Source of the DNA: CAZFAP01 sp964516325
GTDB taxonomy: Bacteria; Auribacterota; JABMQX01
DNA length: 8,167 nt
Assembly (NCBI GenBank): GCA_964516325.1
Contig: CAZFAP010000200.1
Span: forward strand, 1-8,167
Direction: 5' to 3'
Shown here: positions 1-8,020 of the stretch, piece by piece
How positions within the stretch are numbered: the first letter of the stretch is position 1
Layout: every line of letters starts with the position of its first letter
Position numbers and translations under genes: made by a program
The notes under the pieces: model-generated
The model's database searches: none
What the model saw: the letters and a program-made list of their open reading frames with translations, nothing else
What the model was told of the DNA's origin: nothing

Positions 1-399
1 CCCAAAAGGCGTCTCGAAAATGTGCAGAGAGGGCGGAGTCGCAACCGCCGCGCCAGAAGGGAGTTGCAGCACACCTCGAAAGCGATTGTTGACCTCCTCG
101 CTGATCTGCAACGACGTCTGCCGAGACTCAAGACTGGCAAGGTTGACACCCAACCGCAGCGGCGTAACTGTACCGTCAAAGAGCATCTCGCCGCCGCCAA
201 CTCTCGCGTAGTCCGGCGCACGAAAGCTGAATTCGATCGAGAGCGGCTTCTCAGGGTCAAGCAGGTTATCCACCTTATGCTGGATCAAGGACGCGCCCCC
301 GAAGGAGAAGTTCGCCGTCCTTTCGATGAAATCCTTGATCTGGTACTGCTCGGCTCCGAGGATAGCGTTTCTCAGACCGGCGGCGCGGTCGCCGGTATA
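1..399 (-). pseudogene. In-frame continuation of the downstream DUF3857 gene beyond an internal TAA (partial, runs off the window)
   Basis: Directly after the TAA at 402-400 the same frame is open for 133 codons to base 1, starting YTGDRAAGLRNAI and ending FETPFG. It aligns with the C-terminal domain of the upstream paralogue. EKPLSIEFSFRAPDYA followed by GEMLFDGTV matches EKPVRYAFRASASNYA followed by GAMAFSGVI, and VLQLPSGAAV...FG matches FSLPPGYKVV...FG. Spacing to these motifs is conserved to within two residues. In that alignment the stop takes the place of a Glu, so one base change (for example GAA or CAA to TAA) explains it; no frameshift is needed. By comparison with the upstream gene, about 50 more residues should lie outside the window. 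It could be a true nonsense mutation, programmed or leaky readthrough, or a sequence error. There is no obvious separate start for this segment. Confidence 0.8.
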
Positions 400-3300
400 T
401 TAAATCACTTGAGTGCATTCGATGGCGCCGTCCCCGCGAACCGAGGAGTTCAGCACGCTCATCTCGCAATTGGCTTCGACCGATAATCGTGGAACGGACA
501 AACGTTGACGGACACGTTTGCGGTCGTTTTGGCCCAAGCCGAAGTCAGGGCTCGAGAAATGTTGCAGAGCGATGGCGCCTCCGCCCTGAAGCGACGACCG
601 GATGTAGCCAAAAGGAAGATAGCGGCTGCCAAAATCCAGGAAATGCACGTAGCGACCTTCACCGTCTTTGATGGCGAGCAAGGCGGAGTCGAACGAGCCA
701 GGGAAGACTTTGGACGCGTGCATGAGTTTCCCCCTGACTGCCAGCACGTCGGACCTGATCTCAGCCACGTCGAGCATCGCTTTCGCCAAAGCGAGGCGGT
801 CGCCGTTTCTGTCGGCAAGGGTCTCGCTGGCGGCCCTCACGAAGTTCGCCGAACCTCCCCCACCGCGAATCTCCCTGCTGACGAACGAGTGAATCGCCCG
901 AGCGCGGCTCTCGACATCGCCCGGACAATCGGCGAGCAGCCGGGCCACTGTTTCTTCAATTCCCTCGGAGAGGCGGGTCATGGAGATATCGTGGTCTTCG
1001 TGTTCAAGAACTTCAGCAGTCTCGTCGAAGTTGACTCCAACCCGGACAAAGGAAAGGAACTCCGCTTCCGCGGCGACAAGGGGTTCTCGTGGAACCGCAG
1101 GCATGTTTCTCGCCTCCCACTTATAGACCTTTTTGCCGTTGTTCCGTGTGATCGAAGGAGGCTTTGAGAAATTCACCTGTTCGTACTTTAGCTTCAGTTC
1201 TTCGGGCACAATCACTACGTATTGCGACACGTCCATCGGGATTTCGATGGTTTGGAAAAAGAACCGCTGGCCGAGGTGGCGCCGAGGACGGCTCGGAGAA
1301 GCGGAAGAACTGGTGACGTACTTGAACTCGATCATGTCGCCTTCCTGGAGGCCGCCCATGGAAAACGTCGTTTTGCTCTTCTCCGGGGGCTCCGGCTCCA
1401 CGACCGAGCCGTCGCTCTTTATGGTTCGCAGCTCAAGCAGCTCTTCTTCGGGAACGCTGAGTTCGCCCCATCGGTCAATCGCCTTCCTATCGTTGAGAAG
1501 AACCAGGTTGTGAACCTTCTGGCGGCTCGAGCTGTCCGGATAGATTTCCTCGACGGTCTGGTCAATGAGAATCACCGAAGATACGCCAGCGTACTTTTGC
1601 CTGATCGCCGGATCGTGAAGATAAACCGTGGAGGGGATGTCGTATTCATCAAGCGTGTCTTTTCGGCCATAAGCCTTCAACGCTCGCCTGGCGTCCGGGT
1701 CCACCGGGTTGCGTCGCAGAACACGCCCCCAAATCTGCCGCTCCTGCCATCCCCGTCCCGTATAACCTTTCAACTCGGCGAGCCTTTTCCACAGCCCCAG
1801 ATTCTCTGGGAACAACTTCAATGCTGCTTTTACTTCCTTCTCAGCATCCACCCAGCGGGCATTTCTCTCGTACAGCTCGACCAGGGAACTGCGAACGCCC
1901 TCGTCCTCGGGCTCGGCGACTCTCAGCTTCAGGTATTCGGATATGGCCGTCTGGTCCTCGCCCGACTCGAAGGAATGCCGAGCCACAAAATCCGGGTTCA
2001 CGTGCGTTCTCTGGAGCTTCTCGATCGTCTCGGACAGCTTGTCGTACTGCTTCGTGGCGCGATAATACTCTTCTGCCAGGTGATAGGGCGCGCACGAGTC
2101 AAGCCCGAGCGCGGAAATCTTCTCGAGTTCCCGGACCTGCTCGCGGCGCCACTTTTTCTGGCGATAGATTCTGTACAACGTGTCGTGCCAGAGGAAAAAG
2201 CCGGGCGAGCTCGCAACGCATTCGTTGAGCTTCTCAACGGCCTGGAGCTCCTTCTCCTCGTGGATGTCGAGAAAAGCAAGCCCAAACAACGCCAGAGGGA
2301 AGTCCTTTACCCCGGCAATCGCCAAGGAAAACCTTGCCCTGGACTCGCTCCGCCGAACCTGGACCGGAAGGCTGATGTCGTCGTTTGAGACCCTGCCCAG
2401 CACATAATGGAAATACCAATAGGAGGGAGCACGCCGGACTGCCGCCGTGAGAAACCGCTTGGCGGCATGAACATCTCCGTCGGCGGTCTTGAGCATCCCG
2501 CAAATTCCCAGAGCAAGGGGGTCGTTGGGGTTCTCGCGCACCAGTCCACTGAAGTATGCGAAGGCGTCAGGATCAATGATGCTGTGCTCGACTTCCTTCA
2601 CTCGACGCCAACGCTGAGGCGACCCGCTGACGGAAACGCTCGCGCCCCCATAAGGGGCATCGAAAACCTGGATAGTAGGCCCCCCAAAAGACTCGGCCAC
2701 GACGCATCCGGAATTGAGGCTCTTATAGGCAACATCATTGATGAAGAGCCCACCCCCCGCGAGGAACTTCACAAGCAATCGGTTGTAGCCCGGGGAAAGA
2801 CGCGCCCTGACATATTCGGTAACCGCGCAGTAGCTCCTGATAGCGTCCTTCACGTAGATGCGATGATTGTTCAACGAGATTTCGATCGCGGAACGAGACG
2901 AAACCTTCAGCACAACCTCCTGCGCGGACGCAGAGCGGAGGAACGTCTCCGCATAGTAAACTCCTTGCGTCACCCACGACGGGGAAATCGCCCCGTACTC
3001 CGACGAATACCGCTTCGGCTTGACAAAACGATCCCCCCTTTTGTAGGCGCGCCCCAAAACCGAATCGGACTGAGGCTGCCATGCGGACAGGAAAGAGACG
3101 CTCGGATACTCACCAAAGGGGCCGGCGATCCGCCACTCCGTGACGTATCCGCCATCTCGGACGATGCTCTTCACCCCATCGAGATTCCCTTCGTAGCGGC
3201 TGATCGCTGACAGAACCTCCCGGCACATTTCGTCAAACTGAATCGAGCGGGAGCGTTCTCCCTCAAGCAGAGGCGCCAGAACGGCTTTGACCGGAGTGTT

Positions 3301-3723
3301 GAAGTTGCCAACGCGCCCGAAGAGCTCTCGAACGTTGAGCAGCGCAAGCAGCGCAAGAGGATGCTCCGGCGAAGTCTGACACAGGGCAAGAGCATTCGAC
3401 AGGACACCCTGAAAGTCGCCCTTCATTTCGTTCACGATGCACAAACCGTATCTTGCCCAGCAGTTGTCTGGCTGGGCGGCCAGCGCTCTCCCGAAAAGCT
3501 CTTCCGCCCTCTGGTTGTCATTCCGATAGACGTGGAGAAGCCAGGCAAGAGCGGTCAGGAGTTCCGGGGAAGGATTCTCCTCGCACTTCTGAGAAACGGC
3601 CTCTATCGTAGCGGCGGGGTCCGCCACGTCTCTGAAAGGGTAATAGTCCGCCGCGAAAGAACTGCCGACTTGCAGTACGACCGCGACGAGGATGAGAGGA
3701 ACAGTCTTAGCCAGCTTCATCAT
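400..3723 (-). CDS. Exported TPR / DUF3857 protein with degenerate transglutaminase domain, interrupted by in-frame TAA
   Basis: The frame to the TAA is 1107 aa. A signal peptide (MMKLAKTVPLILVAVVLQVG, then SSFA before ADYY) implies export. TPR-like repeats lie at about 50-130. A 'WRIAGPF' beta-sandwich-like domain at about 195-335 is homologous to the one in the upstream gene. Further TPR-like helices run from about 385 to 690, followed by a DUF3857-type domain (about 715-875) and a transglutaminase-like region (about 925-1045). Aligned with the upstream paralogue, the catalytic Cys is Arg976 (RNGDRLALA), the His is Ser1013 (FDSAL) and only Asp1030 (FLDFG) remains, so the usual thiol chemistry is not expected. 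The start is ATG ATG, overlapping the previous stop as ATGA. The nearest AGGAG is 17 nt upstream, too far for an ordinary start, so translational coupling is likely. The TAA falls where the C-terminal beta domain should begin, and the frame continues beyond it (separate entry). The role is inferred to be a non-catalytic partner of the upstream protein; the substrate is unknown. Confidence 0.9.
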   Translation of the reverse strand: MMKLAKTVPLILVAVVLQVGSSFAADYYPFRDVADPAATIEAVSQKCEENPSPELLTALAWLLHVYRNDNQRAEELFGRALAAQPDNCWARYGLCIVNEMKGDFQGVLSNALALCQTSPEHPLALLALLNVRELFGRVGNFNTPVKAVLAPLLEGERSRSIQFDEMCREVLSAISRYEGNLDGVKSIVRDGGYVTEWRIAGPFGEYPSVSFLSAWQPQSDSVLGRAYKRGDRFVKPKRYSSEYGAISPSWVTQGVYYAETFLRSASAQEVVLKVSSRSAIEISLNNHRIYVKDAIRSYCAVTEYVRARLSPGYNRLLVKFLAGGGLFINDVAYKSLNSGCVVAESFGGPTIQVFDAPYGGASVSVSGSPQRWRRVKEVEHSIIDPDAFAYFSGLVRENPNDPLALGICGMLKTADGDVHAAKRFLTAAVRRAPSYWYFHYVLGRVSNDDISLPVQVRRSESRARFSLAIAGVKDFPLALFGLAFLDIHEEKELQAVEKLNECVASSPGFFLWHDTLYRIYRQKKWRREQVRELEKISALGLDSCAPYHLAEEYYRATKQYDKLSETIEKLQRTHVNPDFVARHSFESGEDQTAISEYLKLRVAEPEDEGVRSSLVELYERNARWVDAEKEVKAALKLFPENLGLWKRLAELKGYTGRGWQERQIWGRVLRRNPVDPDARRALKAYGRKDTLDEYDIPSTVYLHDPAIRQKYAGVSSVILIDQTVEEIYPDSSSRQKVHNLVLLNDRKAIDRWGELSVPEEELLELRTIKSDGSVVEPEPPEKSKTTFSMGGLQEGDMIEFKYVTSSSASPSRPRRHLGQRFFFQTIEIPMDVSQYVVIVPEELKLKYEQVNFSKPPSITRNNGKKVYKWEARNMPAVPREPLVAAEAEFLSFVRVGVNFDETAEVLEHEDHDISMTRLSEGIEETVARLLADCPGDVESRARAIHSFVSREIRGGGGSANFVRAASETLADRNGDRLALAKAMLDVAEIRSDVLAVRGKLMHASKVFPGSFDSALLAIKDGEGRYVHFLDFGSRYLPFGYIRSSLQGGGAIALQHFSSPDFGLGQNDRKRVRQRLSVPRLSVEANCEMSVLNSSVRGDGAIECTQVI
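3720..3723 (-). promoter_or_regulatory. ATGA stop/start overlap coupling the two large genes
   Basis: The minus strand reads AAATGATGAAG. The upstream gene stops at TGA (3722-3720), followed in frame by a second TGA, while the downstream gene starts at ATG (3723-3721) followed by a second ATG. The overlap, with no Shine-Dalgarno at normal distance, suggests that ribosomes finishing the first gene re-initiate on the second. This would fix the ratio of the two proteins. Confidence 0.75.
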
Positions 3724-6700
3724 TTGGCGATCCGGATCTTCTCCTCTTCTTTTTCGTCAACTCTTCGACAGAAGTCGCGGAACGCTTCGTATTCCTCGAC
3801 CCTGATACGTGTCACATCGAACGAAAATTGAAAGTTCATAGCCACACTCCCTGGCTCCGTGACGACGAATTCAATGTCATACTTGCCGAAACTCGTTTGC
3901 ACGTCTGCGTTTTCCGGCACGCTGACCACCTTATAACCGGGCGGCAGGCTGAACCTTGTCGAACCTTTCGTACACCACGGAAAATCCAGGACGAGGTCGT
4001 ACTTCCTCTGGGAGCGAGGCGCGTACCGCCGCGTCAACTGCATCTTATTGATGACTCCGGAGAACGCCATCGCCCCGCTTTCATCCTCGACGGCGTAGTT
4101 GGAGGCCGAAGCCCTGAAAGCATATCGCACCGGCTTCTCGAGGTCCCGGAGGTTGCTGAAACGGACCTCGGAAATCTTGATGTTGGGGAGGACCCCGCCC
4201 CACGTTTTTGCCAGAGCGTTGCTGCGGTCCTTCTCCTCCTGATAGACCCTTCGGAAGTGAGGAGCGTACTGGCCCACCGTCTCCCGTGTCAGCTCAAACT
4301 CCATAGCGCGGTCGGGCGAAATCCTCGCCTCATAAACATCGGAGATCAAATTGCGCTCGCCGGGCAGCGACGGCGTGGTAACAAATTTCCGAAAACCCTT
4401 CCCCACGACGAGAGCGCAGGTGTCCTGATCCTCGTACGGGAACTCGGAACTTCCGGAATATTCGGCCGTCCCGTCGAGCCACAGGTCATACTTCGGGATG
4501 TAGCAGATGGCGTGGTTAAAGACAGCCAGGGACGCGGGCTGCGGCTCAATCTTCCCCCGGCTCTTGGTGCGTAAAGCCGCCAGGCACGCGTCCACGCCGA
4601 TCTCCTTGAGCATGGCAATCATCAGGCCGGCTTTATCCTTGCAGTCGCCATACCTCCGGGAATACACCTTGTACGCCGGGTAGGGCTTGTGGCTGTGGAT
4701 GCCGAATTCAAGTCCAATGTAGCGGGTGTTTTGCACGACATGATTGTAGATTGCCAGGATTTTTTCTTGCTCGGTTTGCAGCCCGCGAGTAATCCTGGCG
4801 ACTTCGGCGGAGGCGTTCGCGTCGAGAAGGAACTGGTCGCGGATCAAATTCCAATACCACTCTCCAACGTCTTCCCAATTCTGATACGTCGAAACGTGAA
4901 CGTAAGGAAGCACCTCCGAATACCCGGGCATGAAAGGCTCCGACTCGACCTTCTCCATGTTTTCGACTTTCCAGAGGTAGCTCTTCGAGTTTCCCCGCGT
5001 CTCGATGACGGGCTGAATTTCCATCCCCACGACGCTGTAATGCAGTTTCATCTCCGGAGAGGTGAGCACCACGTACTCCATTGACCTCTTGGGGACGAAA
5101 TCCTTGAAGTAGATGATGTCTCCGAAATAGTCCCCGTACATGTTCCTGGGGGCGATGGCGTTCGTCCGGTAGCTGAACTCGATCGCGTCTCCGACCTCCA
5201 GGTTCGAGAAACGGACGTACTTTGCCTCGAGGTCATAATAGATTTTGTCTTCTTCTCCAAACGTGTAGGTGAACGGCCCGTCCGCGTTCATCACGCGGCC
5301 ATCCTTCTTGAATATCCGCGCGGACTTCACTTCGATCTCATCGGTCGTCGGACGATATATAGCCCGACGAAACCGAAAATCCTCGATAGCCGCCTCGGAT
5401 AGGATTTTCACGACCTCCTGATGATAGGAGTTCGACAACCCGTTCGGGTGAACCTCCCTGATCCAGAGGTCGAAGAGATACACTGCCGAATCGCTCCCAG
5501 GGCCGACGCCAGAAGAAGCGTCGCTGACGGCTTTAGCGGCATCAATCTTGAAGTCCTCCTCGAAGGCTTTCTCCTTCGGCTTCAACAACTCGACATACTC
5601 GCGAAGGGGGCGATTCTGGGGCCTTGTGGCAAGCGACTTCTCAAACCACGCGAGCGCCTCCTCACGACGCTCCTGCTGAAGAAGAATCTCTCCCTTCTGC
5701 CGGAGGATTTCCTCGTCTTCCGGGCAAATCTCTAAGGCCCGGTCAATGAGAACCGTGGCTTCCGTATGTTCCCCGCGGTCCGCCAGGAGCTGGGCGTGCT
5801 CGAGAAGAAGGGAGGTGGACATCGGATTCGCACGTTCCATCGCGCAGAGCTGATCGACAGCCGCCACAAAATCGCGGCGTTTGTAGCAGCTTGATAGAAG
5901 ATTACCCCTTGCGGTCTGGTCGAGGAAATTGAGTCTCAGCGCGGCCTTGCATCTGTCCTCCAGCTTCTGAGGCGTGTCCGGAAACGGCGCGAACTCCACC
6001 GCCTGCGAAAGCAGATAGGACGTGTTGGGATATGCCGCGAGGAGGCCGCGCAGCAGCTCCGCCGCTTTTGCCTTCTGGGAACTTCTTGCGTAGAAATCGG
6101 CCAACCCGAAAACGGCCGGGTAATAGGAAGGGTCCTTCTCCACCGCCTGGCGGTAGAATTGCAGCGACTTCGTCTCGAGCCTCTTCGCAGAGTAATGCTT
6201 TCCAAGCTCCGAGTACGCGGGGGCAAAATCCCGGTTGAGTTCAATTACTCTTTCGCAAGCGGCGCGTCTCTTATTCTCGTCCTGGTATAGTTGTCCAAGG
6301 CGGAAATGATACCGCCACTCTCGCGGCGAAAGCGCGGCGGCCGTCTCAAGCTCCTTTATGTCGGCCCGCGTGTTCTTGTCGTAGGCTTTGGCATGCGAAA
6401 GCAGAAAAGAAAGAGCTGCGCGATGTTCCGCATTGTCGGGCGCCGAAGTCACCCGTGCCCTGAATTCGGCGATGGGGTCCGCTGCCGTCATCTGAGCGTC
6501 CGGAGGACTTGCCGCGCGGCTATCCGACCCGTCGTGTTTGGCATCGCCAAGCGCCTTGACCATCTCGTCCCTTCCCGCCGCAACCCGCAAGGACCGAAGA
6601 GGGCTTCCGTCGAGAGAAGTGAGCCTCAGCCAGAAGCCCCAATCCTCTTCATCCTGGCAGATTTTCACCAGGATTCTATTCCATCCCTGCTCGAGAGTTG

Positions 6701-7457
6701 CCGGAGCGACCGCCTGGTCGAACCCAATCGGGTGAGAATCTTGGTCGGAAATCACAGGCTGGCCAGCAACCCAGACTTTCGCGCAGTCATCCGCCCCGAG
6801 GCGAACCGCGACTTGCTGGCTGTCGGGCGAGAAGACGCATGCCAGAGCATATGCCGCAGTCTTCGAGACGGGCCTCAACACGGCGGAAAGGTCAACGCAC
6901 CAGCCCCAGGAGACTTTCGGGTACTCCCGCCAGGCGACCGGTCTTTCCTTGCCGCTGTACGTCTGCGTCAGGTCTATCTCACCCTCCGGGGGGTATTCGA
7001 GGTCAAACCCAGCCATCCCTTCGTTGTCGAAGGGACCGATAATCAGCCAGTTCGTAATAAAGCCGAGCTGCCCCTGTTTCAGACCGGCAGCGTCGAAGTC
7101 CCCGCTCCGCAGGTCAACCTCTCTCAGCAACCAGAGCGAGTGAGATTTGAGGACGGGCGATGCTTTCGAGGAGGAGACGATTCCGGCCAGGGCGTTCGGG
7201 ATGCGTCCATCCCAGCAGGCGTAATCAACGAGGTCCCAGATGGCGTGGATGCGCACGAAGGCTTCCGGCTTGCCCAGATCGCTTCCCAGCAGCGCGATTT
7301 CTCTATCAAGCTCGCGGTCGAAGAAGCTGTCCTCTGCCGCTGCGGTGATACCGGCTACAAAAAAAACCGCAAGCGCCAGAGTTTTCGTTGTCGACACGAT
7401 TCTGGCGAAAAAAGGATCACCCACGACCGAACGCATCTTCAGACAGACGAAACTCAC
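3720..7457 (-). CDS. Exported TPR / DUF3857 / transglutaminase-like protein with intact catalytic triad
   Basis: Residues are numbered from the proposed GTG start (1245 aa). A signal peptide is visible: a basic n-region, a hydrophobic core around 27-40 (LALAVFFVAGITAAA) and an AxA site just before ED. A 'WLIIGPFDN' beta-sandwich-like domain follows at about 137-290, then a Ser/Asp/Ala-rich linker (300-330), TPR-like helical repeats (about 340-630), a DUF3857-type domain (about 665-830), a transglutaminase core (about 885-1000) and a C-terminal beta domain (about 1040-1225). The triad is complete: Cys939 in RYGDCKDKA, His982 in FNHAI and Asp995 in WLDGT. The family is known as cysteine-protease-like, exported and mostly of unknown substrate; peptidase or amide-transfer activity here is inference. 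The frame is also open upstream to a TTG at 7487. I prefer GTG 7457 because AGAGGG lies 7 nt before it; ATG 7436 is a further option that keeps the signal peptide. The gene ends in tandem TGA TGA and overlaps the next gene. The domain call is strong, the start is moderate, and the specific function is unknown. Confidence 0.93.
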   Translation of the reverse strand: MSFVCLKMRSVVGDPFFARIVSTTKTLALAVFFVAGITAAAEDSFFDRELDREIALLGSDLGKPEAFVRIHAIWDLVDYACWDGRIPNALAGIVSSSKASPVLKSHSLWLLREVDLRSGDFDAAGLKQGQLGFITNWLIIGPFDNEGMAGFDLEYPPEGEIDLTQTYSGKERPVAWREYPKVSWGWCVDLSAVLRPVSKTAAYALACVFSPDSQQVAVRLGADDCAKVWVAGQPVISDQDSHPIGFDQAVAPATLEQGWNRILVKICQDEEDWGFWLRLTSLDGSPLRSLRVAAGRDEMVKALGDAKHDGSDSRAASPPDAQMTAADPIAEFRARVTSAPDNAEHRAALSFLLSHAKAYDKNTRADIKELETAAALSPREWRYHFRLGQLYQDENKRRAACERVIELNRDFAPAYSELGKHYSAKRLETKSLQFYRQAVEKDPSYYPAVFGLADFYARSSQKAKAAELLRGLLAAYPNTSYLLSQAVEFAPFPDTPQKLEDRCKAALRLNFLDQTARGNLLSSCYKRRDFVAAVDQLCAMERANPMSTSLLLEHAQLLADRGEHTEATVLIDRALEICPEDEEILRQKGEILLQQERREEALAWFEKSLATRPQNRPLREYVELLKPKEKAFEEDFKIDAAKAVSDASSGVGPGSDSAVYLFDLWIREVHPNGLSNSYHQEVVKILSEAAIEDFRFRRAIYRPTTDEIEVKSARIFKKDGRVMNADGPFTYTFGEEDKIYYDLEAKYVRFSNLEVGDAIEFSYRTNAIAPRNMYGDYFGDIIYFKDFVPKRSMEYVVLTSPEMKLHYSVVGMEIQPVIETRGNSKSYLWKVENMEKVESEPFMPGYSEVLPYVHVSTYQNWEDVGEWYWNLIRDQFLLDANASAEVARITRGLQTEQEKILAIYNHVVQNTRYIGLEFGIHSHKPYPAYKVYSRRYGDCKDKAGLMIAMLKEIGVDACLAALRTKSRGKIEPQPASLAVFNHAICYIPKYDLWLDGTAEYSGSSEFPYEDQDTCALVVGKGFRKFVTTPSLPGERNLISDVYEARISPDRAMEFELTRETVGQYAPHFRRVYQEEKDRSNALAKTWGGVLPNIKISEVRFSNLRDLEKPVRYAFRASASNYAVEDESGAMAFSGVINKMQLTRRYAPRSQRKYDLVLDFPWCTKGSTRFSLPPGYKVVSVPENADVQTSFGKYDIEFVVTEPGSVAMNFQFSFDVTRIRVEEYEAFRDFCRRVDEKEEEKIRIAK

Positions 7458-7464
7458 ATCAACG

Positions 7465-7470
7465 CCCTCT
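7465..7470 (-). promoter_or_regulatory. Shine-Dalgarno deciding the GTG start of the first large gene
   Basis: AGAGGG on the minus strand lies 7 nt before GTG at 7457-7455. Neither the more distant TTG at 7487 nor the inner ATG at 7436 has a comparable purine-rich element at that spacing. An out-of-frame ATG overlaps the GTG by two bases (ATGTGA) but is followed at once by a stop. Confidence 0.55.
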
Positions 7471-7512
7471 TGCCGCTGACAAGCCAAGACGATCTTACGG
7501 AAGCTTTGCGGA

Positions 7513-7541
7513 ATCTTAAGTGAAACACCCCCTCATATCAA
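7513..7541 (-). promoter_or_regulatory. Possible proximal sigma70-type promoter for the large gene pair
   Basis: TTGATA (7541-7536) is separated by exactly 17 nt from TAAGAT (7518-7513) on the minus strand. The -35 matches consensus at 5 of 6 positions and the -10 at 4 of 6. Transcription would start near 7506 and give a leader of about 50 nt before the GTG start. The position is sensible, but the weak -10 means this could be chance. Confidence 0.3.
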
Positions 7542-7557
7542 CCCGTTTCTGGCACCG

Positions 7558-7953
7558 TCAGCGATTCCGAAAGTTTGGGCTGGGAAGGCTCTGACGGGGT
7601 GGGAATTGGGGGATTGTAATGGGGGTGCGCAGGCTCGCGCGGGAGTTGGAGGGATTCAGGACAGGAGATTTTGGGCTTGAAAGGGAAACGAGGGTAAAGG
7701 GGTTGGGGATCGCGGGTGCGTTTGCCAAAAAATATCCGGGGGAAAATCTGGGCCTTTCCGGGCCTTTTGAGCTTGGGGATTCCAACGGTAACGTGCGTGA
7801 AACAGGGGAGATAGAGGGAACCGGTGGTTTCCCCAAAAGGCCCAGGAGCCCGCTTTGATGGGCGGCATCGTGGGGCGTCCCAGGAACAGGCAGAAAGTGG
7901 GCTTGAGGGGAAAGCCCGGCAAATGGTGTGCGAAACGCGTTCAGCGGTGGCAT
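7558..7953 (-). CDS. Hypothetical 131-aa Pro/Ser-rich protein or leader frame
   Basis: I do not recognise this frame. Its expression signals are unusually good: a perfect promoter about 40 nt upstream, then AGAAGGA 5 nt before the ATG. The product (MPPLNAFRTPFAGL..., ending SPNFRNR) has about 28 Pro and 18 Ser in 131 residues. It has no signal peptide, membrane segment, Cys or visible domain, and would be disordered. The DNA is C-rich on this strand, which by itself removes stop codons, so the open length is weak evidence for coding. It ends 100 nt before the first large gene and is probably on the same transcript. Alternatives are a long untranslated leader, a non-coding RNA, or a decayed sequence. 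The frame is also open upstream to about 8040, but that part would include the promoter itself, so ATG 7953 is the only reasonable start. Confidence 0.35.
   Translation of the reverse strand: MPPLNAFRTPFAGLSPQAHFLPVPGTPHDAAHQSGLLGLLGKPPVPSISPVSRTLPLESPSSKGPERPRFSPGYFLANAPAIPNPFTLVSLSSPKSPVLNPSNSRASLRTPITIPQFPPRQSLPSPNFRNR
7596..7716 (+). other. Clustered G-runs with G-quadruplex potential
   Basis: The plus strand has two G-run clusters. At 7683-7716 there are five runs (GGG, GGG, GGGG, GGGG, GGG) with loops of 6, 4, 2 and 5 nt, a canonical quadruplex motif. At 7596-7625 there are four runs (4, 3, 5 and 5 G) with loops of 1, 4 and 8 nt. The whole stretch from about 7570 to 7850 is purine-rich on this strand, unlike the coding DNA to the left. 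For the minus-strand transcript this is the template strand, so folding could affect transcription into the large genes. Confidence 0.5.
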
Positions 7954-7958
7954 TGTGA

Positions 7959-7965
7959 TCCTTCT
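7959..7965 (-). promoter_or_regulatory. Shine-Dalgarno before the small Pro-rich frame
   Basis: AGAAGGA on the minus strand is followed by five bases (TCACA) and then ATG at 7953-7951. Order and spacing relative to the strong promoter are those of a normal translated gene. Confidence 0.5.
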
Positions 7966-7990
7966 GAGGGTGTTTCGTTCTCTCGCCCTT

Positions 7991-8020
7991 TTGGTAGAAT
8001 TATAGCAAACTTGTGATAAT
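7991..8020 (+). promoter_or_regulatory. Possible divergent plus-strand promoter
   Basis: TTGGTA (7991-7996) is followed 18 nt later by GATAAT (8015-8020) on the plus strand. The -10 matches consensus at 5 of 6 positions and is preceded by TGT (extended -10). It overlaps the minus-strand promoter. Any gene it serves would lie beyond 8167, since no convincing plus-strand gene starts in the remaining 140 bases. Confidence 0.3.
7999..8020. promoter_or_regulatory. Operator-like dyad overlapping the strong promoter
   Basis: This is an imperfect 22-bp palindrome centred between 8009 and 8010. ATTAT pairs with ATAAT at the ends and CAA with TTG inside, each block separated by two unpaired bases, so 8 of 11 positions are symmetric. 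It covers the minus-strand -10 and most of the spacer, where a repressor would block polymerase. Part of the symmetry could come from the self-similarity of -10 elements. Confidence 0.35.

Noticed and set aside
22..486. Plus-strand open frame of 154 codons at the left edge
   Set aside because: It is antisense to the conserved C-terminal continuation of the downstream large gene and shows no domain of its own.
1222..2388. Plus-strand open frame of 388 codons opposite the second large gene
   Set aside because: It lies over the TPR and DUF3857 coding region of the minus-strand gene, has no Shine-Dalgarno or recognisable domain, and is best explained as a codon-composition shadow.
3741..3745. 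AGGAG as the Shine-Dalgarno of the downstream large gene
   Set aside because: It is 17 nt from the ATG, beyond normal spacing, and lies in codons for a Glu/Lys-rich tail. Coupling through the ATGA overlap explains initiation better.
6291..7523. Long plus-strand open frame (410 codons) opposite the first large gene
   Set aside because: It is antisense to a well-supported gene with recognisable domains. Its product is Arg/Pro/Ser-rich with no domain, which is typical of shadow frames in GC-rich DNA.
7619..7858. Plus-strand 79-codon frame starting ATG GGG GTG in the G-rich stretch
   Set aside because: Its composition is more protein-like than the opposite frame and a G-rich tract precedes the ATG, but there is no promoter near it on this strand and no recognisable motif. 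The minus-strand signals are stronger, so it is not called.
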